64,000 nucleotides of DNA from NCBI GenBank assembly GCA_022559985.1, contig JAFJTR010000027.1, positions 124,001 through 188,000 on the forward strand. The letters run 5' to 3'. Of the stretch, positions 22,621-34,628 are shown in pieces (position 1 is the first letter of the stretch; the number at the start of each line of letters is the position of its first letter). The DNA comes from Parastagonospora avenae f. sp. tritici 18332-5. Taxonomy: Eukaryota > Ascomycota > Dothideomycetes > Pleosporales > Phaeosphaeriaceae. The position numbers and the translations under genes are program-made. A model generated the notes under the pieces. The model was not told the origin of the DNA and did not search any database. It saw only the letters and a program-made list of their open reading frames with translations.

Positions 22621-24428
22621 AGTCAGTCTCAGTCAGGACGACCACGACCCAATATGAAGAGCCTGGAGCCCGCTGGAGATGACGGGGTCTAAAGTCTGGA
22701 GTGCACAGGGTATCATAAGCAACTCCACGTGTTCGAGCAGGAACAGGCGGTATCGGCATATCAACGGGAACACTGAGGTATGTTCACCTTCAGCCCAAGT
22801 CCATGAAACAAGCCACCCGTGCCTGACACAATTGACAGCGCCGAGTTGGATCGAGGGTGATTAGCAAATGCCCTCGGGTGCGAGATACGAATGTACATGG
22901 TCAACTGCATCGCTACGATGGCAAGATCTTGTGCCACACTCTTTACTACTCCGCACATAAATCGGTCAGGTGGACGAGGTCAAGTTCGCGTATCTAGGCA
23001 CAGGCGTGGATCTCGGATGAAAGCTGTACATGCAGCTCCGTCACACAGCTTGCATATTGCCGGCAACTTTTCTGCGCTGAGATCCGAAGAAAATGCACCT
23101 GTTATGACGCGAGTGGTTAGGCAGATAGCGAGAATTGTCATAGAGGCAGGCCTCGATTGGAGGTGACGGGCGTTGCAGAAACGGTTCGCATCAGGAACGC
23201 ACATGGCAGGTCTCAGGACAGCTAATGACATAGCATTCCAGACGAATACGCTGCTGTGATTCGCGCTTGTTGTTTCAACAGCCACAGTGATGTCAATGTA
23301 GAGTGCTCGTTGAGGCGCGGGCTCGAGGTAGCCGTTGCACCGTGTTTCAGCTGTGTCTCAGAAAATATTTGCAAGCTGCAGAAAGCGCAGCAGCAGTGTC
23401 TTTTGCTCATGTGCACGGGGAGGCTGCAGCTACCTAGTCAGGTCCCAGATGGGCCATGGCACACGTGCGGATGCAGCGGTGCTGGCATTCTGCCATGGTC
23501 TTGCCTGGGAAACGTGGGAGAACCGGGTAGCGGCCAATATGTGCAATATGAAAAGTGGAGGAACCACTCGGGGCTGGCCGGAAAGCAGAATTACGAGAAT
23601 AATCTAGCAGGGCGATGGAGGTAATAGACCGAGACTGACGGTGACGGGGGTATTACTGATGATGGTTCGGAGAGTGGATGAGTGCATGATGAAGGCAAGG
23701 CCAAATTAGCCAAAAGACGCCACATGCCAATGCCGTGGGAGGGGAGGTGAAGGCACGACAGGCGGGATTGCAAACACGCTGGATTCGTTGTCAACAGCTG
23801 TCTGCAAACGTTAGGCGGGCGTGGTGCAAAGCGGCAGGGCGGCTCTTCGTTGAGTATTGGTCTTTCAGCTGGCTGCTAACGTTAGTGGTAGACGCGCGTG
23901 TTGGTGTACGAGTGGAGCTCGGCGCGCCACAGGCTGACGTGCTGCCAAAATAAAGTGTCCCCCACAGTCGGGCCAATCGAGAACAAGCCCCTGGGCGGCC
24001 CTGAAACCGTCGCATGTTGGACCAACCTGCGCAGCTCATTTCCCTCCCAAAAGGCCCTCGACACCCCAACACACCGGAAACCCGCCTGGTCCCCGCGCTC
24101 TGTCTGCCGTCTGCTGTCTGCCGCCGCCAACGCCTGTCGCACTCTCTTCTATCCACGCGAGAACTGCTGGCTGCTGGCTGTTGCACTGCCGCTGCTACTC
24201 TCCGCCCAGACAGACGTGCCCGACCGCATACAGCCGCCCCCAAGCCCCATCATCGTCGCTGGCCCAGACCTTGACACGGCGCATCCTTCACGTCCACGCT
24301 CTTTTGCTCTTCTCTTCCACGTCCGCTTCCATTCCTAGCATTCACGACACCGACACCGACACCGCCAACGGCCCTCCGACCCTCACCACTTCGCTCCAGG
24401 ACGCCCTCCCTCTCGCGCCCACCAACTT
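22621..24428. other. 1.8 kb upstream region of SHO1
   Basis: No gene supported. From about 23880 the sequence turns GC-rich and pyrimidine-rich, likely promoter and leader of the SHO1 gene. Long frames on both strands at 23790-24570 are compositional: they lack domains and overlap in several frames. Confidence 0.45.
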
Positions 24429-25532
24429 ATGCCCTCGTACGGCTCGCAGAGTACCCCGTCGCTGCGCAAAATGGAAAACGGCCACACCTACGGCCAGCGG
24501 TCGACCTTCAGCGTCGGCCGCATCATCGGGGATCCCTTTGCGCTCGCCACCATCTCCATTGCCATAGTTAGTGCCCCGTCCGTCGTGGTCGCCGAGTGAG
24601 TGCTAACAACCCGCAGCTTGCCTGGATAATCGCCTTCGTCAGCTCCATAATATCGGCTACCCAGGGCAGCGACGCCCGCTTCCCCAACTATGCCTGGTGG
24701 ACCATCGTCTTCATGTTCTTCTGCATCATTGGCGTGACGGTGACGGTCGCCTCCGAGGCTGAGAGGACCTACCATGTCGCGGTACGTCGAGCTGGAGCTG
24801 CATTGATACCAAAACGCACTTGCTGATTTATACAGATTGTCGGCTTCCTTGGCGCTGGTCTCGTCTTCACTACCTCATCCGTCAATTCACTTGTTTACTC
24901 GCCCATTGCATCGTTCGAGGCTGCCGCCGCCGGCTTCATTCTCCTGTCCATGATTGCCGTAAGTGCTGCAGGCTCCTTCTCTCACACAAGCCACTAACAT
25001 TCCCCAGATCGTATGGATCTTCTACTACGGCTCGCAGCCCCAGGCCAGCCACCGCGCCTTCGTCGACTCGTATGCCCTCCACAAGGAGCACCCGGGCTCG
25101 CGCGCGTCACGCCCCATCTCCAACGGCTACATGAACCGCCCCGAGACCCAGGTCAACCAGCAAGCGCCTCAGATGTACACATCCGCCCAGCTCAACGGCT
25201 TCGAGACGTCCTCGCCCGTGTCCGGCTACCCCGGCGGCCCTGCAGGCGCCCAAGGCCGCAACTCGTCCGCGCCCCAGTTTGGCGGCATGGGTATGAGCAA
25301 CACCGCAGCCCCCACCAACGACGAGCCGCAGCAACAAGAAGCCTCAATCGAGTACCCCTACCGTGCCAAGGCCATCTACAGCTACGAGGCCAACCCCGAC
25401 GACGCCAACGAAATCAGCTTCCAGAAGCACGACATCCTCGAAGTCTCCGACGTCAGCGGCCGATGGTGGCAGGCGAAGAAGCCGAATGGCGAGACTGGTA
25501 TCGCGCCCAGCAATTACCTCATCTTGCTGTAA
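24429..25532 (+). CDS. SHO1: Osmosensor Sho1 (four TM helices plus SH3)
   Basis: join(24429..24566,24617..24781,24836..24958,25008..25532), 316 residues; all exon joints are in phase 0. Sho1 is a plasma-membrane sensor and scaffold feeding the HOG pathway through Pbs2, and in plant pathogens also acts in surface sensing. It has a short N-terminal tail, then four closely packed TM helices (about residues 37-155) starting at DPFALATISIAILAWIIAFVSSI. A Pro/Gln/Gly-rich linker follows. The C-terminal SH3 domain (about residues 259-316) reads YRAKAIYSYEANPDD...ISFQKHDILEV...GRWWQAK...GIAPSNYLILL, with the ALYDY-like, WW and PSNY ligand-binding motifs intact. The length matches the family. A second ATG at codon 15 (MENG) is an alternative start. 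Confidence 0.96.
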
Positions 25533-26800
25533 AAGAGACTGGCTCTCTGCGCGCTTTAACGACCTTGCCACGACTCTCCTTTTGACTGTGTCTTGTCAGT
25601 TGTATTCATGGTCTCTTGAGACTTGATTTTGAGGGCGAAGAACGTCCGTCCGTCTGCTTCCCACCGTTGGAGTTGCTCATCGGCCGAGTTGATGTTGGGT
25701 CGATTGTATCAACACTTCTCGGCATTCACATAAACTTCCGCACGATACCCGGACAATTGCGGTCGATTTATTTTCTCTTTCCTTTACTTAATTTTAACTG
25801 TCTACCCTATTCACCTCTCTCACCTTTCGCCCACCACCTTCTTTTCTTTTCCTCTCTTGTACTTTTCCACCCTTTGTTATACTTGCTGCGCAAAACAGAC
25901 AGCGCTGGTGTCCTGGATTTTCCTTCTATCATCGGGCCATCACACGGCTGAAGTCCATTGCGAACGATGCTTTAGTATTGGGTAGATGCGCGAGAAGCGC
26001 CTACGTAGGGGTGTATATGGGCGATGCCGTGAAGAGCTCAAAACGCCACGGCGGAGCATGTAGGATCAGGTGCAAAAAATGTGTAGTCTGGAATAGAAAA
26101 CCATCAAAGATACTTTCTGAGCTGACCATGGTGATGTTCCTTCTCATGCGTGTTTGTCGGTACTTCGATCTTGCAACAACAGACTTCTATGGGCGGAGAT
26201 GAAGTTCGTGAGAGGAGTATGAGAGCGCTCGACTTCATCAACAGCAACAATAACAAATTTGACGACCACCACCGATATCGACAACCAATCTCATGATACT
26301 TCCAACATCCGCCTTGCTTGCGGGCTAACATACTCTTATCATGGTACGTGTATTCATAAACACTTTCATTATGATTCCGTGCACGTCTCTGCCATAGCGC
26401 AAAGGTCCGTTGGCCACTACATCATCGACATATGATCTCGTGCTGGGTCCACAAATACAAGAGTGCGGAAGAGCTCTGGCAGGTGAATTTTCGCATTCCA
26501 TCTATCTCGGACTGTGGACTGGCTATGACGAGCGACACCGCTACCCTCGTGTGTCCATTGATTGCACAGAGCTCATTTCATTCGTGTTTGCATTTGTACG
26601 TGCCAACATACCGCTTCGCGGGTTTATATGCCACGCATGTCTTCATATCTTACAGCGTCCCTGCTCGATCCATCCACCGAAGAACTCTCCTGGGGAGAAT
26701 TGTTTGAATATAGCGATGCGCTCTTGACGAGCTCGCCATTCTTGCAATCCCCAATCTTCTTTCAACTGCCCTCCAGCATATACAGCCATCCCCCAATCTA
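25533..26800. other. Intergenic between SHO1 and MRPS16
   Basis: Convergent 3' regions. A pronounced pyrimidine-rich tract lies at about 25765-25880. No gene recognised; short frames on both strands have no domain. Confidence 0.45.
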
Positions 26801-27292
26801 TCATCCCTCCTTCTTCACCCCTTCCCCTCCCTCGGGAATCAAACTCTTCGCCGCCGAATCCGCCCTAACCACCTGTCCCTGCACCTGCCCGACCCTAAAC
26901 TGCGGCTCCAGAATCCCCACCATGCTGAGTAGCCGCCACGCCGTATCGCTCGGCTGCGCACCCACGCCCACCCAGTATCGCGCGCGCGATATGTCGAGTC
27001 GTATGTCTTTCCATGGCCGCCCGTGTGTGTCGCCGGGCCGCGGTGGTTGCGGCTTGGGGTCGTAGGTGCCGAGGACTTCGAGCGGGCGCGAGTTGCGGGC
27101 GGTGCTGAGGGAGTGTTAGTGGGGTGATTGCTATGTGGCTGCTGGCAGTATAGATTGGAAGTGGAGGATTGGGCAGACTTCCGCAGCGTGAGTGGGGATT
27201 GGGCAAGGGACGTACCGGGCGTGCGCGACGACGATGTTGTAGAATGGAGCGTGCTTCTTGCCGAAGCGGGCGAGGCGTATCCGTAATACCAT
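26801..27292 (-). CDS. MRPS16: Mitochondrial small-subunit ribosomal protein bS16m
   Basis: complement(join(26801..27104,27216..27292)), 126 residues. The core is the bacterial S16 fold: MVLRIRLARFGKKHAPFYNIVVAHARTARNSRPLEVLGTYDP is split by one intron after the AHAR codon start (donor GTACGT, acceptor CCTCAG). Next come RLDISRARYWVGVGAQPSD and the helix VGIL. The C-terminal extension after GILEPQF is typical of fungal mitochondrial homologues. S16 is an early-binding protein of the small ribosomal subunit, encoded in the nucleus. As in many fungal homologues there is no long cleaved presequence; targeting probably lies in the basic N-terminus. Longer frames on this strand in other phases are shadows. 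Confidence 0.93.
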
Positions 27293-27643
27293 TGTGTTGT
27301 GTGGGTGTGGGCTTTGTGTGCTGGCTGAGGTGAGGTTGAAGGTTGGGATGGAACTTTTGGGATGGGCCGAGGATTTGCCGACGCAGTGGTGAGCACGTGC
27401 GGAGGTGGACTTTGTAGTGGATTAGGTATATAAGTTTAGGAACACGCTGGTCTGGAATATATGAGTCCATGATCAGGATTGATATGAGTTTGAATCTGCG
27501 TAAGGTGCGTTGTGGTGAGAAGAGCTGTTACCTGTTTGAGCATTCGTGATGCGGTGATGTAATCGCGTCACCTTGGGGACAGCTTCAACATACACCCAGG
27601 CAGGTTACATCCAGCACTCATACACATACGGTACAGCTGAATC
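27293..27643. promoter_or_regulatory. Divergent promoter region, MRPS16 and NAXE-like genes
   Basis: 351 bp between the start codons of two mitochondrion-linked genes reading apart, so the segment should drive both. No specific motif claimed. Confidence 0.45.
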
Positions 27644-28565
27644 ATGGCGCTGCGAGTAAGATCAATTTCCAGCTTAGTTCCATGGACAGCATGCTCACAA
27701 GACTTCTAGACACTTTCAGCCAAGAGCGCTGCAGCGCTCGATCAAGAGCTCATGTCATCAGGTGCATTTTCGATCGATCAGCTTATGGAGCTTGCTGGTC
27801 TGTCTGTATCACAAGCAGGTAAGATTCATTTCTCTTGACACATGCATCATCATATTTCTACAAAATACAATACCCGAAGCTGCGTCAAGCTGTTACAATG
27901 GCTAACCAAAGTCAGTCTTTAAACTCCAGCCATTGAACAAGGGCAAGAGAATACTGGTCGCTTGCGGTCCAGGTAACAACGGCGGTGATGGGCTCGTTGC
28001 TGCGCGACACCTCTTTCATTACGGATACCAGCCAACCATTTACTACCCAAAGCAGAGCAAGAATGAGCTGTACCAGGTGAGTCGCCGTGGAGCCAAAGAC
28101 AGACCATGAAGCTGTTCATGATCCTGACTTGTGCAGCGTCTAAGGAAACAGCTCGAGGATCTGAAAGTTCCCTTCACCGAAGACTTCCCCGGTGCTTTAA
28201 AGCAGACTGATCACATTGTGGATGCCATCTTCGGTTTCTCATTCTCCGGCGAAGTTCGTGAACCTTTCCCCAAGGTCATTGAGGCATTGGAGGCTACGTC
28301 AATCCCTGTGCTGGCAATCGATGTACCCTCATCGTGGAGCATTGAAGACGGTCCGCCAGAATCTGGGCCAGGCAAGGGCTTCATGCCGCCAGCGCTCATC
28401 AGTCTGACTGCACCAAAGCCGCTGGTCAAGCAATTCAAGGGCAGGCACTTCCTCGGCGGTCGCTTCTTGAGTCCGGAAATGGCAGAGAAGTACAATCTGG
28501 ACATTCCGAAATATGAAGGATTGGACCAGGTCGTGGAGGTACCGGTTGAGAGCGGGAAGCTGTAA
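27644..28565 (+). CDS. NAD(P)H-hydrate epimerase (YjeF_N domain, NAXE/AIBP type)
   Basis: join(27644..27655,27710..27818,27916..28076,28137..28565), 236 residues. It interconverts the R and S forms of hydrated NAD(P)H (NAD(P)HX) so that the dehydratase can repair the S form. Motifs: AAALDQELMSSGAFSIDQLMELAGLSVSQA at the N-terminus, the nucleotide-binding GPGNNGGDGLVAARHL, then HIVDAIFGFSFSGEVREPF and AIDVPSSWSIEDGP. These are the classic YjeF_N landmarks, with Asp in VDAIFG and in AIDVPS. The length is that of a stand-alone epimerase without the kinase-like YjeF_C part. Exon 1 codes only four residues (MALR). All three introns are GT-AG and keep frame. Confidence 0.93.
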
Positions 28566-29038
28566 AGGGGCTGACGATTGAACATGCGACTGAGTGTCAA
28601 TGACCTTGATGGATGAAGCCATGACACGGGCGAAGTCACATGTACCATCCCCAGCAAAATTATTCAATGACCAAGCACAGAATCTCTGTTGATGGTGTCG
28701 CTGAGGCTGATCGTGAAGGTAACTCCTTAGTTGCGACTAGCGTGTTTTCCCCGCAGAGCCGCGGTACGGCTACCAGCGGTCTTATCGTGTCATTCCAAGC
28801 TGTATGCTTCAACCCCAGACTTCGGCACAACAGTGCTGCTGCCGAACCGTAAAGTCTCGAATATCGTGTGTTGTAAGTCCTCTGTAACTTGTACTTGTCC
28901 TACGCAAACGACTGGTCTTGCTTGCTGAGGTGGTCGACCTTTCAATCTATCGTACACAAAGGTAACAAGAACATAAACGTGCAAACAAACACAGTCTGAT
29001 GTCTGTATTATAGTAGAGACCTTGGGTCCCGAGTCACG
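28566..29038. other. Intergenic between NAXE and MCC beta genes
   Basis: Tandem arrangement: 3' end of one gene and promoter of the next. No gene supported. Confidence 0.5.
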
Positions 29039-30874
29039 ATGGTTCCTAAAGCACCTTCACGCGAAGCGCTTACCCTCCTCAAGAACACTGTCCGACCTTC
29101 GAGAGCTATTGGAACGCAAGCACAATGCCGATTGCTATCCTCTTCATCCCATCTGGTGGTCCCGCGCACCCCACGCACTTCCTCGACCTACCAAAGCTCA
29201 AGAAATGCAGCCACCTTCACGCACTCGCACCATGCTGAAGCCGTCTCAATCATTCCTACTGCAGTCGACACCAGCTCAGCTGACTTCAAAGAGAACAAGC
29301 GCCAGATGGAGGAGGCAACGAACAACTTGGTTGATTTGCACGCAAAGATTGCACAAGGCGGTCCGCAGAAAGCAAGAGATAAGCATATACAACGAGGCAA
29401 GATGTTGGTCCGGGACCGAGTAACGGCTCTGATCGATCCGGGCACACCGTTCCTCGAACTGAGCCAGATGGCTGGGTACGACATGTACCAGGGAGAGGAT
29501 GTACCTGCAGGTGGCATAGTCACTGGTATTGGTACCGTAAACGGAGTGCAGTGTATGGTAGTGGCCAACGATGCCACCGTGAAGGGCGGCACATACTACC
29601 CAGTAACTGTCAAGAAGCATTTGCGCGCCCAAACAATTGCGCAGGAGAACCGACTGCCATGCATCTACCTAGTCGATTCAGGCGGCGCTAATCTGCCAAA
29701 CCAGGCAGACGTTTTCCCAGATGTCAACCACTTTGGACGCATTTTCTACAACCAGGCGCGCATGTCAAGCATGGGGATACCACAGATCAGTGTGGTAATG
29801 GGCCCGTGTACGGCCGGTGGTGCTTACGTACCTAGCATGAGTGACGAGAATATCATCGTCGAAAACCAGGGACACATTTTCCTCGCTGGTCCACCATTGG
29901 TAAAGGCTGCGACGGGCGAGGTTGTGTCTGCCGAAGATCTTGGTGGTGGCAAGCTCCACAGTGAGATCTCAGGTGTCACAGACTATCTTGCTGTAGACGA
30001 TGCACACGCTCTCGTACTTGCGCGGAGAAGTGTCGGCAACCTCAATTGGCATCGCAACCAGACCGTCGCTGCAACACCGGCCTTCAAAGAACCTCTATAC
30101 GACACCACGGAGCTCTCTGGCATCGCTGGCACCAACCTGCGTAGACAAATACCTGTTCACGAGGTTATTGCGCGTATCGTTGATGGGTCATCATTCTCAG
30201 AGTTCAAGCCGCTCTACGGATCAACATTGGTCACTGGTTTCGCAAAGATCTATGGCCAGCCTGTGGGTATTGTGGCGAACAACGGTATCCTCTTCAGCGA
30301 GAGCTCGCTAAAGGGTGCCCACTTCGTTCAGCTCTGCGGTAAACGTCACATTCCCTTGATCTTCCTCCAGAACATCTCTGGCTTCATGGTTGGACAAGAT
30401 GCGGAGAAGGGTGGTATCGCAAAGAACGGAGCAAAACTGGTGACAGCGGTCAGCTGTGTAGATGTCCCTAAGTTCACAGTTGTTATCGGATCAAGCGCTG
30501 GAGCTGGTAATTACGGCATGTGGTAAGTCAACATCTCCTCCCAAAGTGTTTCCAGCTCGTGCTGATGACTTCACAGTGGTCGCGCATACTCTCCCCGTCT
30601 TCTCTTCACCTGGCCAAATGCAAAGACCTCTGTCATGGGTGCCGAACAGCTCTCCTCAGTCATGGAGGCTGTAGGCAAGCAAGCTGATCCTGCACTCAAG
30701 GCACGGATCGAGCACGAGAGTGAAGCCACATTCGGCTCCGCAAGGCTGTGGGATGACGGTATCATCCCCCCTGAGCACACCCGGCGAGTGCTCGGCATGG
30801 GTCTGCAGATGGCATGTGGCGCCCAGAACACGGGCGTAGAGAAGGAGAGCACCTGGGGCGTATTCAGGATGTAG
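29039..30874 (+). CDS. mccB: Methylcrotonyl-CoA carboxylase beta subunit, mitochondrial
   Basis: join(29039..30522,30577..30874), 593 residues. It is the carboxyltransferase half of 3-methylcrotonyl-CoA carboxylase in leucine breakdown and works with the biotin-carrying alpha subunit. The N-terminus (about 70 residues, Arg/Ser/Thr-rich, few acids) fits a mitochondrial presequence. Carboxyltransferase landmarks include RDRVTALIDPGTPFLELSQMAGY, VVANDATVKGGTYYPVTVKKH, YLVDSGGANLPNQADVFPD, MGPCTAGGAYVPSMSDENI and the C-terminal GSSAGAGNYGMCGRAYSPR. The intron interrupts the cysteine codon in GMCGRAY. The sequence ends RVLGMGLQMACG...WGVFRM, as in the family. The MGPCTAGGAYVPSMSDE block separates it from propionyl-CoA carboxylase beta. 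Confidence 0.96.
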
Positions 30875-31720
30875 TCATCGACCTATTAAAAGCACATGCC
30901 ATTTGTTTCGTACTTTACTACCTTCGTGTACGCGAACCATCAGGCGCGCGCGAATGCGTTATGCCGTGAACGTCCTAGTGGCTAGGCAAGGCTGATCAAG
31001 TTCCTCTTGGGAGCACTTCTGCATTCAAGCACTCCACAAGCTCCTTAGCAAATGTCTTGTATACAGGTCCCGTGTGACTTCGAACGACTGTTGCCGGTTC
31101 TACGGCATCTGTTTGCATTATGACGGCCCCCCTCAGTGCGCCCCATCGATGCGCCCCAGGCCTCGCTCGTTGGACTTCGGGACCTAATCAACGTCTCTGC
31201 AGGATGCGCTGAGCCACCCTCACCCCTCCCTCTCGGGAATCATTCGTATTACCCTCTATTAGTAGGCCGATTTGAACGACTAGGATCTTTCGCTGTGCCG
31301 TGTTCCGACGCGAGACGGCAAGCAGTCAATCAGCATTCGCCGCTGGTCGTGAAATTGGGAGCCCCTCCCGATGTGATTCGCGCTCCTTCGTACTACACTC
31401 GCGTGCTTACGCCCTGCAAGGCAGCCCACCTGCATGAGCAGAATGCGAGTTATAGTATTACGCATTGGGATGCCTGAAAGCGATAAACGGGCGGCGCATT
31501 ACGTCGTGATAACCACCGCGCCGTCTGCACCACATTCCTCGTGGGACAGCAATTAGTCCAAGTTGGACCGTACCTGCCTTTCCTCTGTCACTCTTTCACT
31601 CTCATTCGCGTTTCAGTCTAGTCTGTTTGCTCGCACCTTCCCCACCTTCTCGCACGTCTGCGGGGTCGCGTCTTTCCATCTCTTCCACCGATTGAGGCGC
31701 ATCCACATGTTGGCCTCGCC
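30875..31720. other. Intergenic, promoter of the GH76 gene
   Basis: No gene supported. A CT-rich stretch at about 31570-31680 precedes the next start codon, as is common for fungal core promoters. Confidence 0.5.
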
Positions 31721-33369
31721 ATGAAGCTCTTCAGCCCTACGCAAGCGCTAGCGGCGCTCACTTTACTGTCGCTTTCTTTTGTGCGACAGCATGTAGGAGC
31801 TTTGCAGCTGGATCCGAAATCTCCTGGTACATAGGCTCTGTTCGTCCATCCGATTCGAGTGTCGCTAACAAGGCTTGCTAGAATCGATCAAGAATGTTTC
31901 TTCACTGGTCGCGAAACAGCTCGTTGCGCAGTATGCGACCCGTAACGAAAAGGGCATCAATGTCCTCGGAGGCTATCCTGGCATATTGTATCCGCCGTAT
32001 TACTGGTGGCAGGCAGGCGCCATGTTCGGCACTCTTCTGGACTACTGGCATTACACGGGCGACGATCAGTACAATGACATGATTCGCGAGGGGCTGATTC
32101 ACAACTTTGGAGAGAACCTTGATCTGGTATGTGTTGCGCCGGCAAGCAATTGTGGAAGTTCCGTTGTTGACATTCGCTAGATGCCATCGAATCAGTCGAA
32201 GAACGAAGGCAACGATGACCAAGTCTTCTGGGCCTTCTCAATGATAGCTGCAGCCGAATACAAGCTCCCCGACCCTCCAGAGGGCCAGCCCGGATGGTTA
32301 GCCATGACACAATCCGTCTTCAACCAGTTCCTTAACAGGTATCAGAAGGAGGTCGCGGATGGCAATTGTGGGGGCGGCATGCGATGGCAGGTTAGTGTGC
32401 CACGAAAAGTCTGGGTAACAATGCTGATCACACTGTACATGCATGCAGATTTATCCATGGCTCAAGGGTTGGAAGTACAAGAACACGGCTTCCAACGGAG
32501 GCCTGTTCCATCTCGGCGCTAGACTGGCAATGTACACGAAGAACGACACCTATGCGGCTTGGGCGGAGAAAGCCTACGACTGGATGGCCGCTAGCCCATT
32601 GCTCAATCCTGAGGACGGCACTGTGAACGACGGTACATCGATCGAGACGACACCAATGTGCAAAGATGCGGATCATACCCAGTGGACATATAACTACGGT
32701 ATCATGATTGCAGGAACGGCATATGTGAGCAGAGCAGATCAAGGGTAGAGATCACAGCACTAACGCCTGCAGATGTACAACTATACTAATGGCGCCGAAA
32801 AGTGGAAGAAGGCACTGACTAACTACATCAACAAGAGTCACGACATGTTCTATCCCCCGGACAAAGGCGGCATCATGGTGGAACCTTGTGAGCAACTTGC
32901 GATTTGTAACGCGGATCAAGAAAGTTTCAAGGCATACCTCGGTCGTTGGCTCGGAACATCCATACAGATGGCGCCGTTCACGTACGACATCATCATGCCC
33001 GAACTCGAGAAGACGGCCGTGAGAGCAGCGCAGACCTGCAACGGATTATCACAGCATAACGGTGGCAACTACCAATGCGGCATGCGATGGTACATGGACG
33101 GCTACGATGGCAAATACGGTGTCGGGCCCCAGATGAGTGCGCTCAACATTATCAGTGTGTTGAATGCCGCCCGCGCACCAGCGCCGTACACAGGAAAGAC
33201 GGGCGGAACAAGTCAAGGCAATCCGGGCTTAAATACTCAGGATGATTCGAAGAGATTGCCGATTTTCCACGACGATATCACCACGGCTGACCAGGCTGGA
33301 GCTGCGATCATTACGATCATTGTGGCAATAGTCTGGATTGGTTGCGCCTGGTGGATGATCGCGACGTAA
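31721..33369 (+). CDS. GPI-anchored mannan endo-1,6-alpha-mannosidase, DFG5/DCW1 type (GH76)
   Basis: join(31721..31826,31882..32126,32181..32390,32449..32724,32773..33369), 477 residues. Dfg5/Dcw1 proteins act at the cell surface and are thought to transfer GPI-linked wall proteins onto glucan. A signal peptide covers about residues 1-26 (LAALTLLSLSF). The GH76 domain follows: PPYYWWQAGAMFGTLLDYW, the catalytic Asp pair in NEGNDDQVFWAF, CGGGMRW, NGGLFHLGARLA and NYGIMIAGTAYMYNYT. The C-terminal tail is a hydrophobic helix ending WWMIAT after a Ser/Thr/Gly/Asp linker, as expected for a GPI-anchor signal. Several N-glycosylation sites (e.g. NQS, NDT, NYT, NKS) are present. All four introns keep frame. 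Confidence 0.95.
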
Positions 33370-33751
33370 TTGGAACGCCTTTGATACCCTTTCGTTCAAC
33401 GGAGTCCGCATTTGCGGCTCTAATATGGCATTCTGGCTGAATTGAGTTGGATACACCTCACTTGGAATTGATGGGCAGCTTATGTATAGCACATAGTAAT
33501 GCTATGTATTCAATCAGCTCCATGGATTGAAGATTGCTCATTACAGGCAGATCATGAAGCCGCAGCGAGCAATACTCACTCACTTACTTGCAGTCCCTTT
33601 ACTGTGAGTTCAAGGTGAAGGTGACCAGGTCCGGTGAGCTTTTGCTAGTAGATATATATTCATTTATTACGGCTTCTGTCTATCGCATAACTTCCGCGAC
33701 AAGATTTATCACAGCTGCAACACCATCGACTAAGCAACGAACAACATCATC
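33370..33751. other. Intergenic, GH76 3' end and BTB promoter
   Basis: Short tandem intergenic region with no gene seen. Confidence 0.5.
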
Positions 33752-34628
33752 ATGACTCAGAAACGAAAGCATGATGAGTTCCTCGCAGATCTCAAGTCGT
33801 GAGTTACCGGCTCGTCATGCCAGACACAATGGCAATGCTAACACAGATAGATTGCTCGACACCGGCAAGTTCTCGGACTTCACGATCACTTGTCAAGGTC
33901 GAGAGTGGAAGGTTCACAAAGCGATCGTATGCTCTCAGTCAGATGCTATGGAAGCCGTGAGCAGGTTTGGCAAAGTATGCACAGTATCTGCGCTTGATGG
34001 GTCTGGATTGCTGACAAGTGTTCAGGAAGCGGAAGAAGCTAAGATCGACTTGCCCGAGGAGGATCCTGAGATCGTCGAGTACATACGTCGGTTCATGTAC
34101 GAACGCGATTACCGACTGCCATCTGATGATGTGCCTGGTCCGCACTGGGTAGACTTCAATTGTGACAAACTCGCAAAAGGCTATAACATCACGGACCAAG
34201 AGACCATCCGAAATGCAGAGGTTGGGTTCTACGACTATAGTGCCGCAGCTTTGCAAATTCTGCGTGCACGGTACCCAGGTTTGTCAGAGAACCCGCCCGA
34301 TCAACCCGGAGACACCGGCTCTCTCATCCTTGTGCGCAAAGATGGCAAGTCTCTCCACCCTATGCACGTTCAGGCTCTGATCTCATACACCGCTACGAAA
34401 TTGAAGGATCCCAATCATCCCACCAACGCTTGCCTCCCTACCGAGGTTCTGCTAGCCGACCGCATCACCCAGGTCTCCAAGGAAGACTTCCAAATGTGGT
34501 ATGCAATTACCTGGAAAGCGCTCTCAATCCAGACCGCTCTGATTCCCTCACCCTTTGACGTCGAAGCCGGCTCTGAGACTGATGAAGGCGATTCTGATAT
34601 GGATCAAGAGCTGGGCGATCGCGAGTGA
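33752..34628 (+). CDS. BTB/POZ protein with a MYND-family-like C-terminal tail
   Basis: join(33752..33798,33851..33974,34026..34628), 257 residues. The BTB fold starts LLDTGKFSDFTITCQGREWKVHKAIVCSQSDAM and continues EAEEAKIDLPEEDPEIVEYIRRFMY. Intron 2 (51 nt, GTATGC...TTCAG) is in frame and could be retained, adding 17 residues in the middle of the domain; the family favours splicing. The C-terminal part (about residues 165-245) has LILVRKDGKSLHPMHVQAL and ends in IPSPFDVE. This closely resembles the tail of the fungal MYND zinc-finger family, of which two broken copies lie nearby (GSCVVIRKDGKPL at 46 kb, LSPYDV at 35.8 kb). I read it as a BTB-MYND-tail fusion. The last residues are acidic. 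BTB proteins often bind Cullin-3; no partner can be named. Confidence 0.75.

Noticed and set aside
23790..24570. Frames of 85-150 codons upstream of SHO1
   Set aside because: Low-complexity Arg/Pro/Ser/Cys-rich translations in overlapping phases, typical of GC- and CT-rich leader DNA; no domain.
25765..25880. Pyrimidine tract as promoter of an unseen gene at 26 kb
   Set aside because: No start codon with a supported frame follows it; it may be just the SHO1 3' region.
26839..27470. Two minus-strand frames of about 190 codons
   Set aside because: They are out-of-phase readings of the MRPS16 exons and intron; the S16 frame is unmistakable.
29188..29632. Minus-strand frames antisense to the MCC beta gene
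   Set aside because: Shadows of a strongly conserved coding exon on the plus strand.
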